A stretch of 64,000 bases of DNA from Sesamum alatum (Eukaryota; Streptophyta; Magnoliopsida; Lamiales; Pedaliaceae). Both the position numbers and the translations under genes were made by a program. Position 1 is the first letter of the stretch; each line of letters opens with the position of its first letter. The DNA is taken from positions 5,268,367 to 5,332,366 of the forward strand of contig JACGWO010000012.1 in the NCBI GenBank assembly GCA_034509735.1. Reading direction: 5' to 3'. The notes below the pieces were generated by a model that was not told where the DNA came from, did no database searches, and saw nothing but the letters and a program-made list of their open reading frames with translations. Shown here piece by piece: positions 35,801-48,800 of this stretch.

Positions 35801-38800
35801 AAACATAGATAAATTTTGATATACATCCATTGACATATAGGAATCCAGCCTGCGCGAAGTTACATGCCACGTAATTATCCTAAGGTAAAGCAAAAAGTAC
35901 CAGCAGATTAAGTCATCCAGGCAGGCTTTTCTTCGTTAGGCTTCATAATAAGTCATGCTTTTGGTGTATGTAACACTACATCAAAGTACATAACAAGAAA
36001 GTGCAAGCGAAATATACATCATCTGCTATTCATGTTTATCTCTTGGTTCTTTCTTAGCATCTACATTAAAGTTCAAACTTCTACCTACTTCACCTTTCAG
36101 GAAAAATGAGAAACTTGAAATACATATATTTGCTAGTAATGAACAAGGGATTGTATTTTAGTACTGATGAACACAATCATTCATGCCAGAACATGATACC
36201 TCAGTGGCAGGCAGTGAGATTCCAACTGCACTGGTGATGTACGATAAGGGCACAACCATCTGGTAAAGTGACAGATCAGGGCAAACGTATGATTTTCCAT
36301 CAGGGTATATTACTTCAACTGGCTCAACCTCAAACTTCCTTTCACAATAGACTGAAAACATGGTCACCTGCATAACAAATTGGTAATCATACTAGGATGG
36401 GGAAAAAAGAAAGCAAGTGGCAAACTAGTGGAAATTGAATCATTAATTACCATTGTGTTCAGAACAATATTGGCTTTTGTCAAATCTGTAGCTGTACATT
36501 CAATGAACACATTCTTTGTCTTCAGTGTAATAGCAGAATGTGCACCATTGATAATTGGAGGCAGAGATAAAACAGTTCTGCAGAAAGATATATAAGTAGA
36601 GGGTTTATCAGAACAAAGAAATACCAATCACGAAACTCGCCGTAATTGGAAACTACAAGTTAATCATTTCTGGACAAGGCATAAGGTAACGTATATAAAG
36701 GTATAAGCAATTACAAGGATAGGACACACCAGAAACAAGTGTACAACTGACCTCAAAATACATAAGCTTTTTGAAAATCAAAATCACCTGTTACGATCGT
36801 ATATGACTGGGAACACCGGTGAATTCTCAATGATATGCAAGAATTTCTTCAGTTTCAAATCTGACTGCAAAAATGATGTCAAAACCACAGTTAAGCGAAC
36901 ATTAGTAATACCCTATCAACAGAGGATGATCACAATAGATTCTGATACATGCAAAGAAACTGACAAGTAATTAGCACCAAATATTCATGATAGGAGGGGT
37001 TATCAGCATGAAAGGATCATAGGAAGTATAACCGAAAGTACAGCTCACCTTGTAAAATTCCATTAGCTCATCAGCTCTGAAGTTCTTTGTCTGAGCAATT
37101 ACAGATTTAATAAGTTCAGCATAATATATTGGAAAGCAAGTATTCAACATTAAGAAACAGAGTTAGAGAAGAAGAAACAAGAAAGTATAAAGCAAAAAAG
37201 TGAGCAGGAAAAAAAGTTTAAGGGAATTGACTCGAATCTTAGGAAGAACACGGGAATGATTGCTGAATATAATTAGATACTGATTTTTGTTCTCAAGTGT
37301 GTCTTCATGCATTGACATAAGATATCTTGAACCAATATTCAGCACCAAGTTTTTAACAGTTTCAATGACAGACTGCTCGTTTACCAAAATCGAAGGGAAA
37401 TGTTGGGAGCTGTGCTATTCTAGTAAAGTAGCTAATTTGATGTTCACTCTGTTATTAGTGCTAAATCCATCATTGTAGTAAAGGATGGATTCAGTAACGC
37501 TAAAATAAAGAAAGAAAATGAAGATTCAAAATGATTATCTGTTTCAGCGGAATGAAACTTATTTCAGGGGGCGGCAAAGCCTGAAATTTACACAGTTGGA
37601 TTTATTAAAAGAAAGGAAAAAGCACATGTTCAGGTTCCAGAACAGAGTAGAAAGAGGCAGAATACGGCAAAGCTTACTCTGCTTGGAAGCAAAATTTATT
37701 GAACTATAAGTGCGTGCCTAGAACTGGAAATGAACACCGTTCCATACATCTCAGTTTTTAAAACTACGATCCAAAACAAAAAGTATATAGGTTCTTTATC
37801 TAGTTCTGTACCACAGTCTCATGTTTGAATTTCCAACACAAACAAAAAGGGCATAGGTTTTAAATTAAGCACCTCACACAAGTTACCGCAATTTAAAAAA
37901 TAAGCAAGTCCCGACCAAATTGCAGTACCTTCTATGATCAAACTCCTAATAAAACCCATGAAGACAGCAGAAATGGGCAAGCGCATAACAGCATACCTCA
38001 TATGTGAAAGGGCCTTCTATTGTATCCAAATCATGTGTGCCAATAGCAACCAGGGTTCTTCGCCTACAGCGATCCAGGCATAAAGAAAAATCAGAAGGCA
38101 AAGAACAGAAACTCCAGAACCATGGAAAGTACAGCAGATAAAATGCTTCAAGCACCAGTCCTTTCTGAATTCTGATATAGTATTGACATAATTCATTTCA
38201 CAATAGCAAAAAAGCGAACTAAGCAGGGCCAGCACCTGCTCAAATTACAGGAATCATTGAGTGGAATTTCCCCAGGAAGAAGGGAATTGATTATGTAGAC
38301 ATGCTAAATTAAAAGAATATACCTCAAATTACAAAAAGACAATGAAATCTTCAATTACATAAGAATACTGAAGGTTTCAGTCCCAAACCAGTTAGTATGA
38401 GTTAAACAATTTGTGATTTCTTTCAGTTTTTTACACGGATAGGTGGAATATTTAAATTGGAATAGCAAATGCAATGAAGCTGGACTGATGATCTCCACTC
38501 TCGAAGAAAACCAGAAGAACACAATTCTCCATTTTCTCCTAACAGTATCTATGAAAAGATAGAATGACAATCACCAAATATGAAGTAAACCAATGCAAAT
38601 TGACATGGTTAGTCCGCATAGAGCACTCCCTAGTGGAAACTCATTACAAAACATTGAAATAATGGAATCATTTGTCATCGACAAATCAGTCAAGAGGCAT
38701 GCATTTCAGAGAATTGGAGGTGAGATCCGCCTTCTTGTAGCTGAATCAGAGATCAGACAGCATTACCGACAAATATTCTGATGAAGCCGGTCTTGGAGAT

Positions 38801-39616
38801 CAATAAAGCTATTGTATCGAACTTCATCAAATGTAACACCTCTTAAAACAGCACATACAACATATGGACGAATCTTCGATGTCTGCAGTGAAGGAAAATC
38901 ATGCTCGGAGTATGACAAAATCAGCGTACCCATTGAAAACCAGTTAAGTTCTTCAGTTTGCATACCTCTGAATTTACATGCATTTTGAGCATTGATCCTT
39001 TACTGATGCGCGCCACATTATATGTAGGTATTGGATCAAGCCCATTAAATATGCAGAGGGCATCAGCCAACCCCTCAAGACAAAGCAAATCATATCTGCA
39101 ATAAAATTAAAAACCCAAGAGAAGAAAAAGTTATTCACCCCATTTTCAGAAACATACAAAATATCCAGGTTTCACAAACCAATTCGATCAAACTCTAGCA
39201 ATATATCCCAGTGTTACAAGCAGCGATCCTCCCTTCCAAACATTGGAGTAGTAAATTACTCCAAGCATCTAACTAATCCAGATTAGCATACAATTATGCT
39301 CTGATTGATCAATTGAACTAATAAGTTTTTGGAAATACCTATTGGCAGGAACTTCAATCTTGTATATTACTTCCTCATCCTCAGATGGTTCTTCTTCTTC
39401 CAAATGCTTCTCTTTTCTTATAATTGCCTTTTCCGTTGTCTGATCTCATAGCCATTCAAACCAAGATTTCTTAAAACCAAACTCAAGTATAAATCTCAAG
39501 GAAACCGCAATATCAAATAACAGATATCAGAATTGTAGGTTGCTCGAGAAAAATTCAATTATTTTCTTATGATTACCAAAATGCAAATTAATCCAAATAA
39601 AAAAAATCAAAATAAC
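32848..39616. repeat. Segmental duplication, first unit
   Basis: This segment is collinear with 42812-49669 across all introns and exons, with scattered substitutions and small indels (a few per cent by eye). Homology ends at AAAATCAAAATAAC, beyond which the two copies differ. Farther left, RMR exon sequences at 31232-32130 are also matched in the second unit, so the duplicated block originally began inside RMR exon 3. Confidence 0.9.
32922..39439 (-). pseudogene. Broken copy of phenylalanyl-tRNA synthetase beta subunit gene
   Basis: Exons 3 to 19 of the PheRS beta gene are present in order, from 39339-39439 (exon 3) to 32922-32990 (last exon, stop at 32922-32924). Exons 1 and 2 are missing because the duplicated block ends at 39616. 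Compared with the copy at 42903-50074 there are further lesions. The splice donor after exon 7 reads AT instead of GT (near 37541). A 13-bp deletion in exon 17 (near 33342) shifts the frame. A 9-bp loss at the end of exon 18 (near 33141) removes the conserved His-Pro-Gln and alters the donor. Remaining exons are well preserved, so inactivation is not ancient. It cannot make a full enzyme. Confidence 0.9.
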
Positions 39617-40330
39617 GACGTTTCCTATGCTTGCTGCTTATCCTGTATCCTGTATTGCAGATGGTGAAAGCAAGCATCAGAATCATCCTTCTTTTATGAC
39701 AGAATGGCTGTTGCCACCACTGAAGTTCTGGGACAAATTTTTAATAAATGATGTATGATAGTTTTCTTAAATTACTTTATTAGAATAGACTGACTTGTGT
39801 TATGTTGGATTTGATTTTAGCATTTATGAGATTGATTATTATTGTTCATTACAGGATGGTCTCTTAGTAACTTTATGAAGTGCATGTGGACACTGGAGTC
39901 TGGACCAGTGTGGTGGGGCAGATTGTCCTAAGAGGCAGAAGCAGCACTGCTAGTTGGCTACCAGAATCTCTTACATTTTGTTGTAACCTGTGGGATGATC
40001 AATCCTCTTAGAACATATTCACACATATTCTTAGAGATAGCTTACTTTTGTAGATGGAAAAAGTGGTGAATTAAGCCCGTTTGAATAAGCCAATGTAAAC
40101 GAGCCCTTAGTGTAACATATTAAAGACTCAGAGCAAGGGAAATGAAAACATGTTTATAACTATGCTTGCAACCAAAATAATCAATTTGGATGGCAGTTGA
40201 ACACTACAACATTCGCTATCTAACCACTTCATCTGTTGACCTTGCTACATTACATTGATATATATGAACCCACATATATTCTTGAATCCATGGGATTACC
40301 AGTTTGGTGAGAGCCATGTCATGTACGATG
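39617..40330. other. Spacer between the first duplication unit and CcmA/ABCI1
   Basis: It is not homologous to the flank of the second unit. It starts with an acceptor-like CTGTATTGCAG (ending 39660) and an exon-like stretch (39661-39758), then AT-rich DNA that may be a 3' UTR. The 3' side of the ABCI1 gene is at 40331. No complete gene is seen. Confidence 0.5.
39661..39758 (+). pseudogene. Possible orphan last exon of an unidentified gene
   Basis: After a pyrimidine-AG acceptor, one frame reads 32 codons ending in the residues FMTEWLLPPLKFWDKFL and a stop at 39756-39758. The composition looks like protein, not chance, but I do not recognise it. No upstream exon exists on the + strand, because the DNA to the left is the PheRS copy. 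It is therefore a fragment if it is real. Confidence 0.3.
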
Positions 40331-41020
40331 TTAATCCAATCCACCACGATCGAGCATGTCAACCAAAGTCATCCTTCTTGGGAACCTTGGTGGCAACCTT
40401 AAAATCATCGCATCTTCAATATCAATGGGCAGATGAGTTGCCACAATGACAATGCCCCCTTTCTTTCTGTGCTCCTTAATGATGTACTCAAGTAATCTCA
40501 CCCCTTCGTCGTCCAATGCCACTGAGGGCTCATCGAGCAACCAAATTGGTCTATCAATAGCCAATAACCTAGCAAGTTGTAACCTTTTCCGCTGACCCAT
40601 GGAGAGCATTCTTGCTTTCTCCTTCATTAGTCTGGCAAGCCCCATGAGTTCTAGTGCCGGTATGGACTTCCCTTGCTTTCCTTCGAGGACTTCAAACCAC
40701 TGAACATTGTCAAGGACTGTAAACTTTTCTTTAATGGCATCTTTGAGGGAAAGCCAGTTTAGCTGAAGCTTGTACTGATGGAAAACACCAGATTCAGTAA
40801 TATTATGGCCATTCCATAGTATCTCACCGGCTGATGGTCTGGAAAAACCAGCTAACATCCGCAAGAAAGTACTTTTCCCTGAGCCGTTCGTGCCTGTTAG
40901 GACCAGAGCCCCTCCATCATGGATGGATACATTCACATGGCGCAGAATTTGTTGTGCGTTTCTCATGCAAGAAACGTTGTTCAGGAGAAGCCGAGTAAGG
41001 GGCGGTTTCCGCAAAGTCAT
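40331..41020 (-). CDS. ABCI1: ABC transporter I family member 1, CcmA-type cytochrome c maturation ATPase, 229 aa
   Basis: This intron-free coding region encodes a single ABC ATPase domain: Walker A GTNGSGKST, Q-loop region QLNW, signature LSMGQRKRLQLARLL, Walker B IWLLDEPSVALDDEG and H-loop THLP. The whole length and the NVSCMRNAQQILRHVNVS start match plant ABCI1, the nucleus-encoded CcmA that works with mitochondrial CcmB and CcmC in haem handling for c-type cytochromes. The ATG at 41020 is chosen because the frame upstream holds no other ATG before a stop. A GC-rich block at 41713-41930 followed by a donor suggests a 5' UTR intron. It lies alone between the two duplication units and appears intact. 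Confidence 0.93.
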   Translation of the reverse strand: MTLRKPPLTRLLLNNVSCMRNAQQILRHVNVSIHDGGALVLTGTNGSGKSTFLRMLAGFSRPSAGEILWNGHNITESGVFHQYKLQLNWLSLKDAIKEKFTVLDNVQWFEVLEGKQGKSIPALELMGLARLMKEKARMLSMGQRKRLQLARLLAIDRPIWLLDEPSVALDDEGVRLLEYIIKEHRKKGGIVIVATHLPIDIEDAMILRLPPRFPRRMTLVDMLDRGGLD

Positions 41021-41712
41021 TGAGGGCAGAATTCCCAATCTCAGAAGCAAAAGGATGCTGAGAAGCTCACTAAATCAACCCCAGAATATTTAAAGGTTGC
41101 AGCAGCCCAATGCATCCAGATACAGCCACATCAATGAACCCGAAAGTCTGAAAGAACCTACTAAAGTTCAGCAATAACTCAATGATATAGGTAAGTATTA
41201 CAAGGAATTCAGAGCAAGTTATCAGCTTATTATCAATAAGCAAAAGGGAGTCCATATTTAACTGAATCTTCAAGACTTTTCAGCATTCACTACTTGCGAT
41301 ACTTGTGATTATTCGTAATTCACAGCAAAATTTTTCTGATCCATACGTTATACACACATTGAAAGCCCTTGCCTCTTTTCCCAGCAACAATTTTTCTTGT
41401 TCCAGACTTAGATTGTCTACTGAGTTGGAATATTTATGAAGACAGTGCTGGAATCAAATTCAATCATCAAATAATCAAAAGAAGATTCATATCTATAATT
41501 AAAGCAGAATCATTGCTATTAATCTTGATATATATAATTTATCAAACCAAGATGTCATCTTGTCCATACAAAATATTCTTACGGTTTTACCTATCAAATT
41601 CCAATTCCACAAAAGCAATTGTACTCAATACACAACATCGTTATACAGTCTAAATATATCAAGTTCACAACTGACACACAAGAACATCGGCCAAATGGGT
41701 GTCAAAATGTAC

Positions 41713-41930
41713 CTTGCGTCGTTTTGGAGTGGGGGGAGCCGGGGAGATGGACGGAGAAGAAGACGAACACAAGGTAGGCGGAGCTTGAGCCAACGGGAGC
41801 GACGCGGAGATGGCGGTGGCAGCGGCGGCTTTGGAGATGGGATTCGATCGACGATGAGCGTGATTCACTGATTTGGGGACCTGAAGTTGAAGAAGAAGTG
41901 AACAACGTCTGAGGAGAGAAGACAGTGGAA
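41713..41930 (-). other. Putative 5' UTR exon of ABCI1
   Basis: A GC-rich block ends on the - strand with AAG|GTACAT, a fair donor, and a CTTCTCAG acceptor lies at 41058-41065, just before the coding exon. A frame through it gives Ser/Ala/Pro-rich residues without an ATG, so I treat it as untranslated. It could instead be the start of an unrelated transcript. Confidence 0.4.
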
Positions 41931-42086
41931 GAATAGGGTCTAGGTAAAATCATCGGGTATTGGCGGGTATATTACCCGACCCAGACCCAATTTTTTTAAT
42001 TTAATAGATCTGGGTCTGGATTTGGGCCTAATTTTAAATATTGGGTCTAGATCTGGGTCTGGATATGATGGGCCCATTTACAGGCA

Positions 42087-42650
42087 GTCTGTTGTTTTAG
42101 CTACCTGTTTCTTTGTCAAGGCATCGGATTAGAAGAGAACGGCCTCAAGCTCCACGTGTACGAGAATTCCATGGGATGAGCAGTCGTTTGGTGAAAGCCA
42201 TGCCAAGCCTAATTTTTACAGCTGTTCTGGAGGACAATTGTAATGGTGAACCACCAGCATGAGAATCTACACCATTGCTTTCACCCAGCTCATCTGTCTT
42301 ATCATCTGTTAGATCATCGTTAGTGTCATCATCAGTCATGCAAATAGGCCAGTCGTATTCTCGATCCCCCTCACTTTCACGCCCTCAATCCATCTCTACC
42401 ACTCCTCATAATCGCAATTCTCAATCTCATCATCAATCCTCTTACTTAAGTACAAGTCAGAGCTCTGTCGCACGTGGTGCTTATTTAGTTTCACCTCATT
42501 CGATGGGTTACCCGTCGTTATCATCTCCCAACTCTAGATACATGTCTCCATATATTCCAAGTCCACTCAATGCCTCATCAAATTATGTTGGATCTTCAAG
42601 CCGTCAGGCTAATGCACTGCACTATGTGTACATGTTTGGAATATGATCAT
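42087..42650 (+). pseudogene. RMR gene fragment lacking the RING domain
   Basis: Sequence matching RMR exon 3 starts at 42087 (source 31232) inside the membrane-segment codons. It carries a 2-bp loss near 42118 that shifts the frame, and runs to the source position 31389. It then jumps to source position 31747 in exon 4, so the exon 3 end, intron 3 and exon 4 start, that is the whole RING, are gone. A second jump near 42626 links source 32129 to 32708, removing the stop codon region. It is the truncated partner of the RMR gene created by the segmental duplication. No function is likely. Confidence 0.9.
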
Positions 42651-42811
42651 CTGTATCTTTGTGGTTTTTTGGTATTTTTAATCGAAAGAATCATATATTA
42701 ATCTGAGATTCATTCACTATTTCCTATTCCTTAACATTAAATCTTCTCAAGATAAAATTCTGCATATGATAGAAATTCAGCTGGTAAAGTTTAAATTTGC
42801 CCATCTAGTGT

Positions 42812-45800
42812 CGGAATGATATTTTAACAGCAAAATACAACAAAAAGGAAAAAGAAAAAGTCCTTCAGTATCTTCTTTAGTGCAGCAAAATGGGGATTGG
42901 GTCTATAGGAAGCTCTCGATGTTAATTTCCACGAAGGAGCATGGGTCTGGAATGTCGAAGTTATCCAACACCTGAGAATCAAATATGAATAACCTCTGAG
43001 TAAAGATTAAACTAAGCACAGATTTGATAACCAGCTGACGGCAGCTGCGTCGGCGAGTCCGATGAAAGAATTAATAGTTGCATCCTGCTTCTTTACAGCA
43101 GGTGCGCAAAGGGTAAGAACCGCAACATACATACAACCAGTTCTTTTAAGGCACATATATAAGTAACAGAACATATGGTATACCTGTGGATGCACGATTC
43201 CAAAAGTGCCAATCTGCTTTCCTTTGTAGATGATGCGTGCTTGTCTACCTGGGAGAAACTCGGGCTCCTGCAACAAAGAGTTAGTAGTGAGTACATCAAA
43301 GCCCATGTTACCATCAGCAGAGTTAATACAACAAACACGAGACGTACATCGCAACTTTGTATATAGTAGCCAGTTTCATCCCCAGCTGATACAAAAGGAG
43401 TTCCTGTCACTTCCATGATTCTGTCCACAAGACCATGTATTAGCTGCACATAAGAAATGTGGCAAGAATTAGTTGGCACTACACTCCTGCAAATTGCTGC
43501 ATAAGATAACCATATAACAGAGGGAAAGGTGAAGAAAACTTTTCTGAACTTGTACCTCGAATCCAGAGGTAGCTCCACAATATAAAGCAGCCAGATGGCG
43601 ACGATTTGATGCACCAACATCTTTTGACTCATCTAGTAGCACCACGTCACCAACTTCAAAAATCTAACCAAAACAGTACAGATACATACAGATTACAAAA
43701 CATTGGAACACAATTTTCTACGAGAAGTGGAAATTAGAACATGGATCGAGCATGTAAAGATAAAACAACACATGGGAACAAACAGTTTTAGCATCTCATG
43801 CATGCAGAGATTTCAACAGACTGGGAGGCGGATATCAGAAATGCAAGTCACCTTTTTGGTTATGAGAAATTTACTCAATTGCAGAGAGGTCATAGTGATT
43901 ACTCAAACTTCTGATTGTAAAAGATTGCACAAGGCACATGACCACATGTGGCCTCTTTAAAGATTACTAAAATTAAAGAACTTTGATATAAAACAAGTAA
44001 ATGAATCTACCCGACAAGAAATTTCATGCATAGGAACTACACAGATGATAATTGCAAACAGCTGCTAGTTTATCAATTTTCGAAACTTCTGTACTACACA
44101 GCTCTTCCAGTTCCATATTTAATGCATTAACTAGATGTTGCAAAAACTTCTTTTGCTACCAGGAAGATAGAATGAGACATCCAGAAATTCTACAATTACG
44201 AGACAAACATGTCTGCAAATTATACACGGAACAAGCACAGTAAATAATCCCATTACCTTTATAGGTTTTGGATGGTCTTTATTGTGACCAACAGTTTTTA
44301 ATATGCCAGGCATAAGGCTGGTCCGAACAACCTGCAAAAAGTGGTGGAACGTTTTAAATTGGTGGAGAGGCATGAAAAAATATTTTAGAGAGAGATATAA
44401 ATGAAATGGTTCTATCTTTCACAAATTCAATAGATTAATAAAGTCTTCGCTCCATTATACTCCCCTCCAGTAACAAGATAGCAAATAAAGGGGCACCAGT
44501 CAGACATATCTTGTAGTGTAATCTCACCATTCCAGATATCATATCAACACATCCATACCCATTTTCAAGCTTGAATGCAATGTTTTCTCATGAAAGGATA
44601 CTGGAAAAGGCATAGAGAATAGATATCTGTATCTATGCTACCAAAGTAAAAACAACCTTTTATCCAACCAACATAAAACAGAAAAGAAGTGCGTAATAAG
44701 TTCTTATTCATGTTACGAATTTAAAACCATCACAAAATATAGGGATCTTTCTGGTCCAAGTTATTGACAACTTATAAGATTGAAATAGACTGATAGTTTA
44801 GACCTCAAATATTTCTAATAGCAGAAAGTTACCATTATAAAAAGGACAGATTGGATCAAGAATTAAAAAAAGGAAATTAGTTAGACATCCAATGACAAGT
44901 AATCATGGAACAAACAATTATAAATCAGATCTAGAAAATTACAGAAGACTTTTGCAGTGTTCCCAGGTAACAAACCTCAAAATCAGCAGAACGAGGATTT
45001 CCATTAATTGCTGCTGTTAACTTGTCATCTTTTCGGTTGAGCATGGTGAAATTTTCTTTATATGAGCATAATATCCATGTTAACACCTCTGTATATCCAA
45101 TCATCGCGATCTAAGAAGGAATAATACAAGTTTATGTTAAAACCCAGAAATTCCAAGTGAACCTCAGCAATAATCAAGGCTGAAACAGTTTCAACAGTAA
45201 TCTTATATTGACCAGATAGTTACAGAAATTTACAAGCAAAGCACGGCAAAAGCTGTAGCATCAGATCTTGTTTTAACAGTTGAAATATACTCAAATATAT
45301 ATACACATCATACAGTGATCATAAATGGCTTAAAGAGATAAGACATTTAATCAATGTAAATAGAGAAAAAGAAAAAGAAGATGAGATAGGAATTGATCCC
45401 TGGGTATAATCTTGCTTACAACCTACCTCTGTTCGAATAAGATCACTGAACTGATTCAACGGCTGTGGCCTTAGCGATGGAAGTTTTATCTTTGGAATTT
45501 CATTGTAACCATAAGCAATTGCAACATCCTAGTACAGAAGGGTAAAGACAAATATTATTGTACACCAAAACAGGCAAGAAAAGATGATAACGATACCCAG
45601 GGAGAGACGCCGCAGCCTATACCTCAGCCACATCACAAGGATGAAGAATGTCACTTCTTGTGGGAGGAACGGATATAGTGAAGCTGGTTTCATTCTTTGC
45701 TGATACGGAGTGTTCTGCATGTAATTGCATTTTGTTCAGCAGGCTATTTACCTGCAAATGAAATTATTCTAATTTTGTTTAAAGTTTCCTGGCTTATAAG

Positions 45801-48800
45801 GGACAACAGCTGGTTGCAATTTTCATTTACTTATGCATTAATGACAAAACTTAAAGTGGACAAATCAAATTAAACAAGCAAAACATAAGAAAATTACAAA
45901 CATAGATAAATCTTGATATTCATCCATTAACATAGGGATCCAGCCTGCGCGGAATTACATGTCATATGATTATCCTAAGGAAGAAAAAAGCACCAGCCAA
46001 TTAAGTCATCCAGGCAGGTTTTTCTTCTTTAGGCCTCATAATAATATATGATCATACTTTTGGTCTATAGTACATAACAAGAAAGTGCAAGGGGTGATAT
46101 GCATCATCTCCTATTCATTTTTATCTCTTGGCTCTTTGGTAGCATCTACATTAAAGTTCAAATTTTTACCTACTTCACCTTTCAGTAAAAGTGAGAAACT
46201 TGAAAAACATGTATTTGCTACTAATGAACTAGGTGATTGCATTTAGTACTGATGAAAACAATCATTCATGACAGAACATGATACCTCATGGGCAGGCAGC
46301 GAGACTCCAACTGCACTGGTGATGTACGATAAGGGCACAACCATCTGGTAAAGTGACAGGTCAGGGCAAATGTAGGATTTTCCATCAGGGTATATTACTT
46401 CAATGGGCTCAACCTCAAACTTCCTTTCACAATAGACTGAAAACATGGTCACCTGCATAACAAATTGGTAGTCATACTAGGATGGGGCAAAAAGAAAGAA
46501 AGTGGCAAACTAGTGCAAATCCAATCATTAATTACCATTGTGTTCAGAACAATATTGGCTTTTGTCAAATCTGTGGCTGTACATTCAATGAACACGTTCT
46601 TTGTCTTCAGTGTAATAGCAGAATGTGCACCATTGATAATTGGAGGCAGAGATAAAACAGTTCTGCAGAAAGATATAAGTAGAGCTGTTATCAGAACGAC
46701 GAAATACCAACCATAGCACTAGCCGTAATTGCAAGAAACCATGAGTTAATCATTTCCAGACAAGGGATAAGGTAACATATAAAGGTATAAGCAATTACAA
46801 GGTTAGGACACAACAGAAACAAGTGTACAATTGACCTTGAAATACATAAGCATTCTGAAAATCAAAATCACCTCTTACGATCGTAGATGACTGGGAAAAC
46901 TGGTGAATTCTCAATGATATGCAAGAATTTCTTCAGTTTCAAATCTGACTGCAAAATGATGTCAAAACCACAGTTAAGCGAACATTAGTGATACCCTATC
47001 AATGGAGGATGATCATAAAAGATTCTGATACATGCAAAGAAACTGAGAAGTGACAAGCACCAAATATTCATGATAGGAGGGGTTGTCAGCATGAAAGGAT
47101 CATAGGAAGTATAATCAAGAGTACAGCTCACCTTGTAAAATTCCATTAGCTCGTCAGCTCTGAAGTTCTTTGTCTGAGCAATTCTAAATTTAATAAGTTC
47201 CGCATAATATATGGGAAAGCAAGTATCAACATTAAGCAACAGAGTTAAAGAAGAAGAAACAAGAAACTATAAAGCAATAAAGTGAGCAGGAAAATAGTTT
47301 AAGGGAAATGACTCGAATGTTATGAACAACACGAAAATGGTTGCTGAATATAATTAGATACTAGTATTTTGTTCCCAAGTCTCTTGATGCATTGACGTAT
47401 CTATGATATCTTGAACCAATATTTAGCACCACCTTTTATCAGTTCCAATAACAAACTGCTTGTTAACCAAAATAGATGGGAAAGGCTGGGAGCTGTGCTA
47501 TACTAGTAAATAATATAATGTTGACTCTGTTATTAGTGCTAAATCCATCATTGTAGTAAAGGCTGGGTTCAGTAAACGCTAAAATAAAGAAAGAAAAGGA
47601 AGATTCAAAATGATTACCTGTTTCAGCGGAATGAAACTTATTTCCGAGGGCGCCAAAGCCTGAAATTTACACAGTTGGATTTATTAAAAGATAGGAAAAA
47701 GCACATGTTCAGGTTTCAGAACAGAGAAGAAAGAGGCAGAATACGGCAAACTTACCCAGCTTGGAAGCAAAATTTATTGAACTATACGTGCATGCCTATA
47801 AAACTGGAATCAACACCGTTCTATACATCTCAAGTTTTTAGAAGTATGACCCAAACAAAAAGCATATAGGTTCTTTATCTAGTTCTGTACCAGTCATGTT
47901 TTAATTTCCAACACAAACAAAAAGAGCATAGGTTTTAAATTAAGCACCTCACACAAGCTACCACAATGTAAAACATAAGCAAGTCCCAATCAAATCACAG
48001 TACCTTCTACAACCATGACGACAGCAGAAATAGGCAAGCATAACAGCATACCTCATATGTGAAAGGGCCTTCTATTGTATCCAAATCATGTGTGCCAATA
48101 GCAACCAGGGTTCTTCGCCTACAGCGATCCAAGCATAGAGAAAAATCAGAAGGCAAAGAACAGCAACTTCAGAACCGAAGAAAGTGCAGCAAATAAAATG
48201 CTTCAAGCAGCAATCCTTTCTGAATTCAGATATAGTATTGACATAATTCACTTCACAATAGCAATAAGTTATAAGTGAACTGAGCAAGGTCAGCACCTGC
48301 TCAAGTTACAGGAATCATTGAGTGGAATTTCCCCGGGAAGAAGGGAATTGATTATGTAGACATGCTAAATATCAAGAATATACCTCAAATTCCAAAAGGA
48401 CAATGAAATCTTCAATTACATATGAATACTGAAGGTTTCAGTCCAAAACCTGTTAGTATGAGTTAGACAATTTGTAATTTCTTTCAGTTTTTACACGGAT
48501 AGGTGGATTATTAAATTGGAATAGCAAATGCAATGAAGCTGGAGGGATGATCTCCACTCTCGAAGAAAACCAGAAGAACATGTTGCTCCATTTTTTCTCC
48601 TAACAGTATCTATGAAAGATAGAATGACCAATCAGCAAATGTGAAGTAACACAATGCAAAGTGACATGGTTAGTTGGCATAGAGCACTCCCTAGTGGAAA
48701 CTCATTACAAAAATTTGAAAACAATAGAATCATTTTATCAGTCAAGAGGCACGCATTTCAAAGAATTGGAGGTGCGATCTGCCTTCTTGTAGCTGAATGA

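Noticed and set aside
42087..42650. Retro-copied (processed) RMR pseudogene
   Set aside because: Exon 3 and exon 4 are not joined at the splice sites, coding sequence is missing on both sides, and the fragment is collinear with a larger duplicated genomic block.
43093..43632. A 179-aa single-exon gene on the - strand
   Set aside because: It reads through introns of the PheRS beta gene; exons 16, 17 and 18 with GT-AG borders explain the conserved parts.
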